From: JBIOJM01 sp044450785
GTDB taxonomy: Bacteria > Planctomycetota > Planctomycetia > Isosphaerales > Isosphaeraceae
Direction of reading: 5' to 3'
DNA length: 18,396 nucleotides
Assembly: GCA_044450785.1 (NCBI GenBank)
Contig: JBIOJM010000200.1
Coordinates: 1-18,396, forward strand
Both the position numbers and the translations under genes were made by a program. Below are positions 7,215 to 13,280 of the stretch, in pieces (the stretch's first letter is position 1; each line of letters starts with the position of its first letter). The notes beneath the pieces were generated by a model. That model ran no database searches. It had not been told where the DNA came from and worked only from the letters and a program-made list of their open reading frames with translations.

Positions 7215-7402
7215 ATGATCACGGCCAGCGCAACTCCCCTCCTCCGTGTGTCGACGACTCCGGCGCCGGCGCCGCGTTGACTCGACGTGCTCCAGCAGGC
7301 TGCAGCGGAGCGCGGGCATTCCGTGGAGACCATCAGGGCCTATGGGGACTGGACGACGCGGTTCATCTTGTTCCACGGCAAGCGGCATCCACGCGACTTG
7401 AC
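7215..7402 (+). pseudogene. intI: Integron integrase N-terminal fragment (SAM-like domain) with in-frame stop
   Basis: From ATG 7215 the frame gives 21 residues ending APAPR, then TGA (7278-7280), and then continues in the same frame with LDVLQQAAAERGHSVETIRA, YGDWTTRF and ILFHGKRHPRDL. The last part is the hallmark of the N-terminal core-binding (SAM-like) domain of integron-type tyrosine recombinases. Everything after DLTAG is missing: the sequence switches into repeat copy B at 7403, so the catalytic domain (R...HxxR...Y) is gone. It is on the + strand, divergent from the cassettes to its left, the classical intI orientation for that array. The fragment cannot recombine DNA; it marks the former integron platform. 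Confidence 0.8.
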
Positions 7403-7536
7403 GGCCGGCGCGGGGCAAGGCGAGGCGGGTCCGTGCGGCACGAGAGAGGTAGGCTGCCCTGCTCATTTGCAGCCATGAGCTAGTAATACCGCGGAATGTT
7501 CGGGCATCGGGTTCGGTCCGCTGCTGAGGGCCGAAC
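7403..7536 (+). repeat. 134-bp dispersed direct repeat, copy B
   Basis: This is the counterpart of 4036-4169, same length and no gaps. On its left it is fused directly to the integrase relic; on its right it ends in the outer core box GCCGAAC of attC site 4. Inside it the words gttcggtccg and gttcggg resemble degenerate core sites. Having the same segment next to the terminal attC in two places suggests duplication of the array flank, or independent insertion next to two copies of one target. Confidence 0.85.
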
Positions 7537-7628
7537 CATGAAGCTCGGCAGCGGCGGCCGCGCCGAGAGCCTTGGAACTCCGAGAAAGCAGTATCCCGGC
7601 CGCCGTGTGCTTCAGCGTTTGGTTCGGC
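7530..7628 (-). repeat. attC-like recombination site 4
   Basis: Outer boxes GCCGAAC (7530-7536) and GTTCGGC (7622-7628) are perfect inverted repeats. Inner arms agcggcggccg and cggccgccgtgtgct pair with a small bulge on the gene-proximal side. The right box overlaps the last codons of the antitoxin gene (stop 7612-7614). It is 99 bp long, like sites 2 and 3. Confidence 0.82.
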
Positions 7629-7923
7629 GTTGCCGTCGCTTGCCCTCGCCGGCGTCTTCACGGCGTTCCGCTTCCACCTCACGCCAGAAAACGTCGTGGG
7701 GAATCCCCCCGGTCTCATCGATCTGGCCGCGGGACTTGTCGAGGAGTGCCTGGAACTTGGGTGAATGCGCCAACACCAGCCGCTCCAATTCGTCATCGTC
7801 CGTGACCGCCAGCAACACCGCGACCGCCTTGCCGTTCCGGGTGACGATCACGGGTCCTTCCTGCGTCTCTTTCAGGTAGGCGCTCAAGCGTGCCTTCACA
7901 TCTGCGACGGAGGCAATTCTCAT
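7612..7923 (-). CDS. Type II antitoxin, Phd/YefM-RelB-like (solitary)
   Basis: This 103-residue protein has the N-terminal Phd/YefM fold: MRIASVADVKARLSAYLKET, then GPVIVTRNGKAVAVLLAV (23-40), the DNA-binding and dimerisation part. The acidic, helical stretch after residue 43 (DDELERLVLAHSPKFQALLD) resembles the toxin-wrapping region. The last residues are basic (EGKRRQRRTKR) and come from coding into the attC site. ATG 7923 is preceded by AGAGGAG in a leader of only 17 nt after attC site 5. No toxin gene is adjacent within the same cassette, so it may be an orphan that neutralises toxins encoded elsewhere. Confidence 0.85.
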   Translation of the reverse strand: MRIASVADVKARLSAYLKETQEGPVIVTRNGKAVAVLLAVTDDDELERLVLAHSPKFQALLDKSRGQIDETGGIPHDVFWREVEAERREDAGEGKRRQRRTKR

Positions 7924-7940
7924 CCCTCAAACTCCTCTCT

Positions 7941-7997
7941 GCCGATCAACGCGAAACCAGGAGGGCGGCCGCGCTCAGGTGCAGCGTTTGGTTCGGC
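7941..7997 (-). repeat. attC-like recombination site 5 (short form)
   Basis: Outer boxes are GCCGATC (7941-7947) and GTTCGGC (7991-7997). The 16 bases gccgaaccaaacgctg on the minus strand are identical to the start of site 4. The stem is GCCGA..AACGC against GCGTT..TCGGC, with a short interior containing the palindrome cggccg. At 57 bp it is near the lower size limit known for attC sites, so it could be a natural short site or one that lost its inner arms. Confidence 0.6.
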
Positions 7998-8014
7998 GAG
8001 CGACCTGCTTGACG

Positions 8015-8272
8015 TCACGTTCCATCAAACCATGCCCCCACCTTTTCCCCATCAAGTGTGCGCGCAATCACATCATGTTCCGCGAAGAAGTCCTTGAGAG
8101 AGATCACGAGGAACAGCATGTCGAGGTCGGTCCTCGGCAGATCGCGCTTCTCCAGATGAACCCTTTTCACCAGATGGACAAAGGCCATGTTGACGAGGTT
8201 CTTCGTCACCGGGTCCTGAATTTGTCCGATGAACCGAACAGCCTCGTCGCAGTTGAGAAGTGTGCCAGTCAT
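8015..8272 (-). CDS. Hypothetical 85-residue protein (second gene of two-gene cassette)
   Basis: I do not recognise a family. The protein is soluble, predicted largely helical, and reads MTGTLLNCDEAVRFIGQIQD then VTKNLVNMAFVHLVKRVHLE and LDMLFLVISLKDFFAEHDVI. ATG 8272 has a near-perfect AGGAGG (complement of 8282-8287) 10 bases upstream, located in the 17-bp gap behind the 8290-8634 gene, so the two are surely co-transcribed. The stop is followed 17 bp later by attC site 5. A small protein with a strong ribosome site directly after another small gene fits an antidote/immunity or antitoxin role, but that is only inference. Confidence 0.7.
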   Translation of the reverse strand: MTGTLLNCDEAVRFIGQIQDPVTKNLVNMAFVHLVKRVHLEKRDLPRTDLDMLFLVISLKDFFAEHDVIARTLDGEKVGAWFDGT

Positions 8273-8289
8273 ACTGATGCGCCTCCTGG

Positions 8290-8634
8290 TTAATCGAGCG
8301 GTGTCAGGGAGCCGCGGTCGGGCCGAAGACCGTTGGGGATGATGTCGATGCCTCGACCGATTGCGCCCCGGAAGATCCGACCGTCTGGCGCCACAACCAG
8401 CCCTTCACCCTGTCTCCCGAGGAGAATTACCGAGCCGTCCGTGCCTGTGCCGCGAGCGGCGCTCCAGGCACCGCCCGAATGACTTTGGATTTGTCTGGCC
8501 AAAGCCTCGAACGCATCGGCCCGCTGTGCCGCGTCGCGCGGCAACGATTTGAGGTGGTTGATGGCCTCGCCGAGCATCTGGGGCGGCTGGCCCGGTGTCA
8601 GTTGTGGGACAGGCGACCCACTGGTGTTGTGCAC
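8290..8634 (-). CDS. Hypothetical 114-residue protein (first gene of two-gene cassette)
   Basis: No family is recognised. The N-terminal 60 residues are polar and helical (EAINHLKSLPRDAAQRADAF). The C-terminal half is beta-like and Gly-rich: GSVILLGRQGEGLVVAPDGR, then IFRGAIGRGIDIIPNG. The start is GTG at 8634, only seven codons after an in-frame TAA and without a clear ribosome site; GGATAAT just upstream could be a -10 box, making a near-leaderless message possible. It ends 17 bp before the 85-residue gene. A toxin followed by its antidote is a possible reading of the pair, with no direct support from motifs. Confidence 0.6.
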   Translation of the reverse strand: MHNTSGSPVPQLTPGQPPQMLGEAINHLKSLPRDAAQRADAFEALARQIQSHSGGAWSAARGTGTDGSVILLGRQGEGLVVAPDGRIFRGAIGRGIDIIPNGLRPDRGSLTPLD

Positions 8635-8755
8635 GATTATCCGATCTTGATTTTACCCTAAAAGGGATGCCCGGGGGTAGCCTCGATTGTCTCGCCGCCG
8701 GGTGGGACTCCGCATCCGGCCGCTCGCCGATCAAAGAGCCTGACGGACGCCGCGG
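8635..8755. other. Short spacer at the right edge of the cassette region
   Basis: The spacer lies between the start of the first cassette gene and the stop of the membrane protein gene. It contains GCCGATC (8726-8732), the same word as the outer box of attC site 5, but no partner box in attC spacing. Thus it could hold a remnant of attI or of a sixth site. No strong terminator hairpin with a T run is visible. Confidence 0.3.
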
Positions 8756-9229
8756 TCATGGTGCAACACCTGATTCGTCCGCTATGTCTTCCATGTCGGC
8801 CTTTCTGTCCACAGACGGCTTGTCTTGGCGCTTGGATATCGCGAAACCGATCCCGAGACCGATTAGCGAGCCGACGACGGAGGCGGGCAAAGCCGCACAT
8901 GCAGTCATCGCAAGGCTCAGGGAAGCTCCCGTCCAAGCACCGTGCCGAATTCCTTGCCAGTAGTCGAGAACGCCAACAAAGAACAGCACAAGAACGGACG
9001 CGAATCCGCCAAGCCATGTGCACCAGCCGATCGTCGTACCGCGAAGGCTCGCCACGCCTGCGGCAATGCCGATAAAAAGAAACGGGGCCAAAAGGATGGC
9101 TATGGCCCCCAAGGTGGCCTTGAATAGTCCGCCCGGGTACCCAGCGACTATGATGACGAGCCCGACCAACGGTGCACTGGCAAAAAACAAGAACGCCCTG
9201 AGATACGATCGGTCCGTATTGATGACCAA
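8756..9229 (-). CDS. Small integral membrane protein of unknown function
   Basis: From the TTG at 9229 it has 157 residues with four hydrophobic segments: AFLFFASAPLVGLVIIVAG, then ATLGAIAILLAPFLFIGIAAG, WLGGFASVLVLFFVGVL and a last one ending VGSLIGLGIGFAI. A charged cytoplasmic tail follows (KRQDKPSVDRKADMEDIADE). The frame stays open upstream to 9361, but that part overlaps the DUF1552 gene and reads as shadow. The TTG follows GAGAGG closely and sits 35 bp after the DUF1552 stop. It may be co-transcribed with that gene, or be an unrelated insertion at the edge of the array. No family is recognised. Confidence 0.65.
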   Translation of the reverse strand: MVINTDRSYLRAFLFFASAPLVGLVIIVAGYPGGLFKATLGAIAILLAPFLFIGIAAGVASLRGTTIGWCTWLGGFASVLVLFFVGVLDYWQGIRHGAWTGASLSLAMTACAALPASVVGSLIGLGIGFAISKRQDKPSVDRKADMEDIADESGVAP

Positions 9230-9264
9230 GATCCTCTCTCGTTTAGAAGCAGTCGAACTGGTGA

Positions 9265-10551
9265 TTACGCGAGATCGAACCCGGTCAACGTGCCGCTGCT
9301 GGACCCGAAGGCGTCGGTCTCCACTCCGAGCCGCTGGAGCATGGTGACGAACAGGTTGCAAAACCGGGTGTTCTTGTGGGCGTTGAAGGCCAGATGGCGA
9401 CCGTGTTTGAAGCCGCCGCCGGCGAGCAAGACGGGCAGGTTGCGCGTGTCGTGCGAGTTGGCGTTGCCCAGGTTGCTGCCGAACAGGACCATTGTGTTGT
9501 CCAGTAACGGCGTGCCCCCTTCGTGCTTGGCCCTGAGCTTGCCGAGCAAGTCCCGGACGACCCGCAGCTCCGCCTCTTCGATCAGTCGCAGTTGCGCGAT
9601 CTTGGCCGGGTCACGGCCGTGATGCGAGAGGTTGTGGTGATCGATCGTGACCCCCGCAACCGGAGGAACGTTGTTGCCGCCTTGCAACAGGATGGTGATC
9701 AAACGCGTGGAATCGGTCTGCAGGGCCAGCGGGATCAGGTCGAACAGGAGCTGCATCCGGCCGATCAGGTCGGAGCCGTTCGGGTTGTCGCGGGGCGGTT
9801 TGACGTCGATCTTGGGCTTGGGCGTGTGGGCCCACGCCTCGGACTTGGCGAGCCGCTGCTCGAGTTCGCGGACCGAGGTAACGTACTCGTCGAGCTTCTC
9901 CCGGTCGGCGACGCCCAAGCGGCGGGTGAAGCTTTGCACCTCGTTCTGCACGGTGTCCATGATGCTCCGTCCCTCACGGAGCTTCCGCACCTGCTGCCCG
10001 ACCTCGGCCGGCGTCCCGTCGAGGAAAAGCTTGGTGAACACCCGCGAAGGGCGGCTCTCGGCGGGGACCATCACGCCGCCGCGCGTGTACGAGAGGCTCG
10101 GCGTGCCGGTGCCCAGAACCAGCGACGGGAACCGCGTCTCCAGCCCAATCGTCTCGGCCGCCAACTGGTCGAGCGAGACCGAATTCTTGAATCCGCCCAG
10201 GCCCGGGAACCGGGCCGCGGTCAACCAGGTCATCTCCGACGTGTGGCCGTTGGCGCCGGTCTGGTCGGGGTGCGACAGCCCGGAGAACAGCGTGAAGTCG
10301 CGCCGCGCGTCTTTGAGGATTTCGAGATAAGGCGTCAGCTTGTAATCCGCGCCGGTCTCGCTGGGGAAAAGGAACGGCGCGTGCAGGCCGAGCGAGGTGC
10401 AGATACACACCATGTTCGCCCGGGACGGCGCGACGGTCGCCCCTCGCACGCGAGGCATGCACGCGTCCAGCACCGGCAACGCCAGCGCCACGCCCGCGCC
10501 CTTGAGGAATTTGCGGCGGTGCATCGCAGCCGAAGAACGGGAAAGGTTCAT
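9265..10551 (-). CDS. DUF1552 domain protein with Tat-type signal
   Basis: This 428-residue protein fits planctomycete DUF1552. The N-terminus has HRRKFLKGAGVALALPVLDA, a twin-arginine signal, so it is probably exported. Typical motifs follow: LFSGLSHPDQTGANGH (positions about 92-107), SLDQLAAETIG, TGTPSLSYTRGG, then DHHNLSHHG and GSNLGNANSHDTRNLPVLLA near the C-terminus. No enzymatic activity is established for the family. It starts 27 bp after the cytochrome-type gene, and this pair recurs throughout planctomycete genomes, probably as one exported complex or pathway for carbohydrate or polymer degradation. The start is ATG 10551; an internal ATG 9 codons later is an equally possible start and would place the RR motif closer to the N-terminus. 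Confidence 0.93.
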   Translation of the reverse strand: MNLSRSSAAMHRRKFLKGAGVALALPVLDACMPRVRGATVAPSRANMVCICTSLGLHAPFLFPSETGADYKLTPYLEILKDARRDFTLFSGLSHPDQTGANGHTSEMTWLTAARFPGLGGFKNSVSLDQLAAETIGLETRFPSLVLGTGTPSLSYTRGGVMVPAESRPSRVFTKLFLDGTPAEVGQQVRKLREGRSIMDTVQNEVQSFTRRLGVADREKLDEYVTSVRELEQRLAKSEAWAHTPKPKIDVKPPRDNPNGSDLIGRMQLLFDLIPLALQTDSTRLITILLQGGNNVPPVAGVTIDHHNLSHHGRDPAKIAQLRLIEEAELRVVRDLLGKLRAKHEGGTPLLDNTMVLFGSNLGNANSHDTRNLPVLLAGGGFKHGRHLAFNAHKNTRFCNLFVTMLQRLGVETDAFGSSSGTLTGFDLA

Positions 10552-10578
10552 GGTTCACCGAGCAGGGTAAAAGCCGGG

Positions 10579-13035
10579 TCACTTGGTCTGGAACGTCGGG
10601 CTCTGGACGATTTCGTGGATCAGTGTGCGCAGGCCGCCCCGCCGGGCCTTGAGCCGCGCCAGGATCGTTTCCACCACCTCACGATCGGCGAACTGGATGC
10701 CCGCCCCGGTCGCGTAAGTGAGCAGATTCCGCGTCAGGTTGCGGGCCACCTGATCCTCGCGTTGCATGAGCAATTGCTTGAAGTCGTCGATGTTCTTGAA
10801 TTCTTGTCCGTCGGCCAGCTTGCCCGAGGCGTCGACCGGCGGGCCGAGCCGGTACTCCCAGACGTTGCGGCCTCGATACTTCACCTTGGGGACGTCACCC
10901 GGCTCGACGGAACTCCCTCTTTCCGCGCGATAACGATCGCGCCAGCCGCCGATCACGTCGAAACTCTCCAGCGCGAATCCCGGGGGATCCATCCGGGAAT
11001 GGCACGAAGCGCAAACCGCCAGTTTACGATGTTTGGCGAGTTGCTCGCGGATCGTCGTCGCGCCGCGCGTGTCGGGCTCGAAGGCCGGAATGTCGGCCGG
11101 CGGTGGGGGAAGCGGTTCGCCGAGCAGACGCTTCATGACCCAGGCGCCTCGGAGCACAGGTGACGAGACGGTGCCGTTGGCCGTCACTTTGAGAACGCTC
11201 GCCTGCGTCAGCACGCCCCCACGGTGAGAGCCGGCCGGCAGCGGCACGCGGCGGAACTCCTCCCCGGTCACCCCGCCAATGTTGTAATGTTCGGCGATGC
11301 ACCGGTTGAGCATCAGAAAGTCGGAATGGATCAAGTTGGTCAGCTTCGAATCGTCACGAAGCATCTGGTCGAAGAAGGCGTGTGTTTCGCCGACCATCGC
11401 CGCTTTCAGGATGTCGTCGAATTCCGGGTACAGCTTTCTGTCGGGCTGGGTGAAGTCGATCTGTCTCAGCTCGAGCCACTGGCCGGCGAAGTTCTCGACG
11501 AACGCGCTGGCTTTGGGAGACGCCAGCATCCGCTCGACCTGGCTTTTCAAAACGTCAGGTTGGTGCAAGGTCCTCTCGGCCGCGAGCGTTTGCAGCGTGT
11601 CGTCAGGGAGCGTACTCCAGAGAAAGTAAGAGAGCCGGGATGCCAGGGCCCAATCGTCGATGGTTCCGGGACGTTCCTCGAGAAACAGAAATCTGGGCGA
11701 CGTGATCACGGCGCGGAAGGCCAGGCGCAGGGCGTCCTCGAACGCCAGGCCGTCGTCGAGACCGCGATGCGCCAGTTTGACGTAGCGCTCCACGCCGGCT
11801 GCCGAAACGGGGCGCCGGAAGGCGCGGGACGCGAACTCCCGCAGCACTCGTTCCGCGGCCGATCGCCGGTCGTCCGGCGCGACCGTGAAGACCGGGGCCC
11901 GGCGGTCGGCTTTAGCGTTTTTCACCGGCTTGACCGGGATGTCGCCGAATAATCGGCCGACACTCGGCGGTGGCCAGCAATTGTCCAGAGGGCCTTCGAC
12001 GTCGACCCACTTGATGGCCACCCCGCGGCCGGTGAACGCCGCGGCACCGATGTGATAATTGTTCTGGCCTTTCGCATCGTAGTTCGTGTCGAACGGGACG
12101 AGGTTGAGCAATACGCCCGCTTCGAGGTTGGCGACCACCTCCATCTCTCGCGGCGAGTTGGCCGGTAAGTCGAAGTAGCCGAGCAATCGCTGCGTCTTGA
12201 AGTCGGTGTCGTACAGCTTCAGCCAGACCGGTCGTCCAGCCGCCTGGTACGCGTAGGCGGAAACCTTGATCCTGTATCGCCCCCGGGTCCGTACGATCCA
12301 TTGGCGGAGGACGGTGGGCGAATTGTCGTCGAAGATGACGACCGCATCGGGCAAGACGCGAAAGGTCTTCCGCTCTTTCTTTTTGAGATCGTCCCGGACG
12401 CTCTCTTCGTCGTGGTATCGGAGTCGTTTTTTCACGGCGTCCGGCTGCCGGCCGAGCTCGATCGCGGCCGAGATAGCGGCGTCAGCGGCTTCCAGGTATT
12501 GCTCCATGTGCAGCATCGAGAGCCGCAGGCCCTCGGCGACGTTATCAAACCCGTGCGCCGGCGTGTCTTCAGGAAGATAGTGTTGCAACGGCAGGTCGAT
12601 CGCCAGCAGGTCGTGGAGGGTATTCTCGTACTCGACGCGATTGAGGCGGCGGAACACCACGCGCCCAAGGGCGCGCTGTCTGGCCAGGTTCGCGGTGCGG
12701 AGATCGGTTCGCAACGATTTCAGGAAGTCGGCCCGCGCTGCGGAGTCAGGGCGTTCCTCGGAGAGTGGCGGCATCGACTGCGTGTCGACCTTGTCGAACA
12801 CCCGGACCCATTGATCGAACGTCTTGAGGTCGTCCGGTCTCCAGGGGAGCGCGGCGAGGTCGAGGCCGCCTTTCTTCGCAGCCGCGTCGTGGCAGCCGAT
12901 ACAGAATTCGGCGAAAAACCCGCGGGTGCTCGCGGCGCTGTCGCCGGCCCGAGCCGCGTGCGCCAGCCACAACACGACCGCTCCCGCGATGACGGAACGG
13001 CGCACGAGGGTTTCCAGGCGTCTGTGATCGGTCAT
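10579..13035 (-). CDS. DUF1587/DUF1595/DUF1592/DUF1588/DUF1585 cytochrome c-like protein
   Basis: This 818-residue exported protein has a signal peptide (residues about 12-30) and the first heme-type motif CIGCH at 45-49 in a Planctomycete cytochrome C domain. Then come DUF1587 (about 126-190, RRLNRVEYENTLHDLL), a carbohydrate-binding/PA14-like beta stretch (about 240-350), DUF1595 (about 392-452), DUF1592 (about 458-585, LASRLSYFLWSTLPDD) and DUF1588 (about 600-700). The DUF1588 region has a second CASCH at 675-679 followed by RMDPPGFALESFD, and DUF1585 forms the end. The two CxxCH motifs suggest covalent heme and electron transfer in the periplasm. It is the first gene of the DUF1552 operon. 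Its upstream 245 bp contain the tandem 66-bp repeat rather than an obvious promoter. Confidence 0.95.
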   Translation of the reverse strand: MTDHRRLETLVRRSVIAGAVVLWLAHAARAGDSAASTRGFFAEFCIGCHDAAAKKGGLDLAALPWRPDDLKTFDQWVRVFDKVDTQSMPPLSEERPDSAARADFLKSLRTDLRTANLARQRALGRVVFRRLNRVEYENTLHDLLAIDLPLQHYLPEDTPAHGFDNVAEGLRLSMLHMEQYLEAADAAISAAIELGRQPDAVKKRLRYHDEESVRDDLKKKERKTFRVLPDAVVIFDDNSPTVLRQWIVRTRGRYRIKVSAYAYQAAGRPVWLKLYDTDFKTQRLLGYFDLPANSPREMEVVANLEAGVLLNLVPFDTNYDAKGQNNYHIGAAAFTGRGVAIKWVDVEGPLDNCWPPPSVGRLFGDIPVKPVKNAKADRRAPVFTVAPDDRRSAAERVLREFASRAFRRPVSAAGVERYVKLAHRGLDDGLAFEDALRLAFRAVITSPRFLFLEERPGTIDDWALASRLSYFLWSTLPDDTLQTLAAERTLHQPDVLKSQVERMLASPKASAFVENFAGQWLELRQIDFTQPDRKLYPEFDDILKAAMVGETHAFFDQMLRDDSKLTNLIHSDFLMLNRCIAEHYNIGGVTGEEFRRVPLPAGSHRGGVLTQASVLKVTANGTVSSPVLRGAWVMKRLLGEPLPPPPADIPAFEPDTRGATTIREQLAKHRKLAVCASCHSRMDPPGFALESFDVIGGWRDRYRAERGSSVEPGDVPKVKYRGRNVWEYRLGPPVDASGKLADGQEFKNIDDFKQLLMQREDQVARNLTRNLLTYATGAGIQFADREVVETILARLKARRGGLRTLIHEIVQSPTFQTK

Positions 13036-13060
13036 GGGATCAACATGCGGAGGGCCTGAA

Positions 13061-13192
13061 AGTGGAAAGGGGTCAGGAGCCTTTCTTCAGATACAAGAGA
13101 GCGGCTCACCAATTTGCAGTTGATGAAGTGGAAAGGGGTCAGGAGCCTTTCTTCAGATACAAGAGAGCAGCTCACCAATTTGCAATTGATGA
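13061..13192. repeat. Two tandem copies of a 66-bp intergenic unit
   Basis: The units 13061-13126 and 13127-13192 differ at only two positions. Each begins agtggaaaggggtcaggagc and has a short inverted repeat, GAAAGG against CCTTTC, around ggtcagga. Such gaaaggggtcaggagccttt words resemble REP-type palindromes that I associate with planctomycete intergenic regions. An open frame on the minus strand across it is only a product of the repeat. The flanking 13193-13280 shows nothing else I can name. Confidence 0.85.
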
Positions 13193-13280
13193 AGTTACTC
13201 CGATTGTACACAGAGCCGCGAGGTGGGGATATCCACGTACAGGACAATTCGCAGCAGAGCGGTGGTGAGGTTGCCTTCAC

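Larger units (their letters stand above)
4163..8640 (-). mobile_element. Decayed chromosomal integron / cassette array (CALIN-like), minus-strand orientation
   Basis: Five attC-like sites alternate with minus-strand genes that have short leaders (about 17-45 nt) after the preceding site, the compact gene-plus-attC layout of integron cassettes. Reading the minus strand from the right, the cassettes are: unknown two-gene unit (8634-8015), antitoxin (7923-7612), then an interruption with an integrase relic (7402-7215), DUF4160/DUF2442 pair (6891-6372), broken DUF262 gene (6252-4731), and small Cys/His protein (4576-4274). No complete integrase gene is in the window, so this is a cluster of attC sites without a working integrase nearby. 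The right limit is uncertain because no clear attI could be located. Confidence 0.78.

Noticed and set aside
9230..9361. N-terminal extension of the membrane protein to 201 residues
   Set aside because: It overlaps the end of the DUF1552 gene and is Arg/Gln-rich shadow; the TTG at 9229 with GAGAGG is a better start.
9523..11163. 546-codon plus-strand frame opposite DUF1552/DUF1592 genes
   Set aside because: It runs antisense across two strongly conserved genes, so it is a codon-bias shadow.
13061..13192. CRISPR-like array
   Set aside because: Two contiguous copies with no spacers between them; it is a simple tandem duplication.
13032..13280. 82-codon minus-strand frame with internal protein repeat
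   Set aside because: The repeated residues simply translate the 66-bp DNA repeat; there is no start signal and the frame overlaps the DUF1592 gene start.
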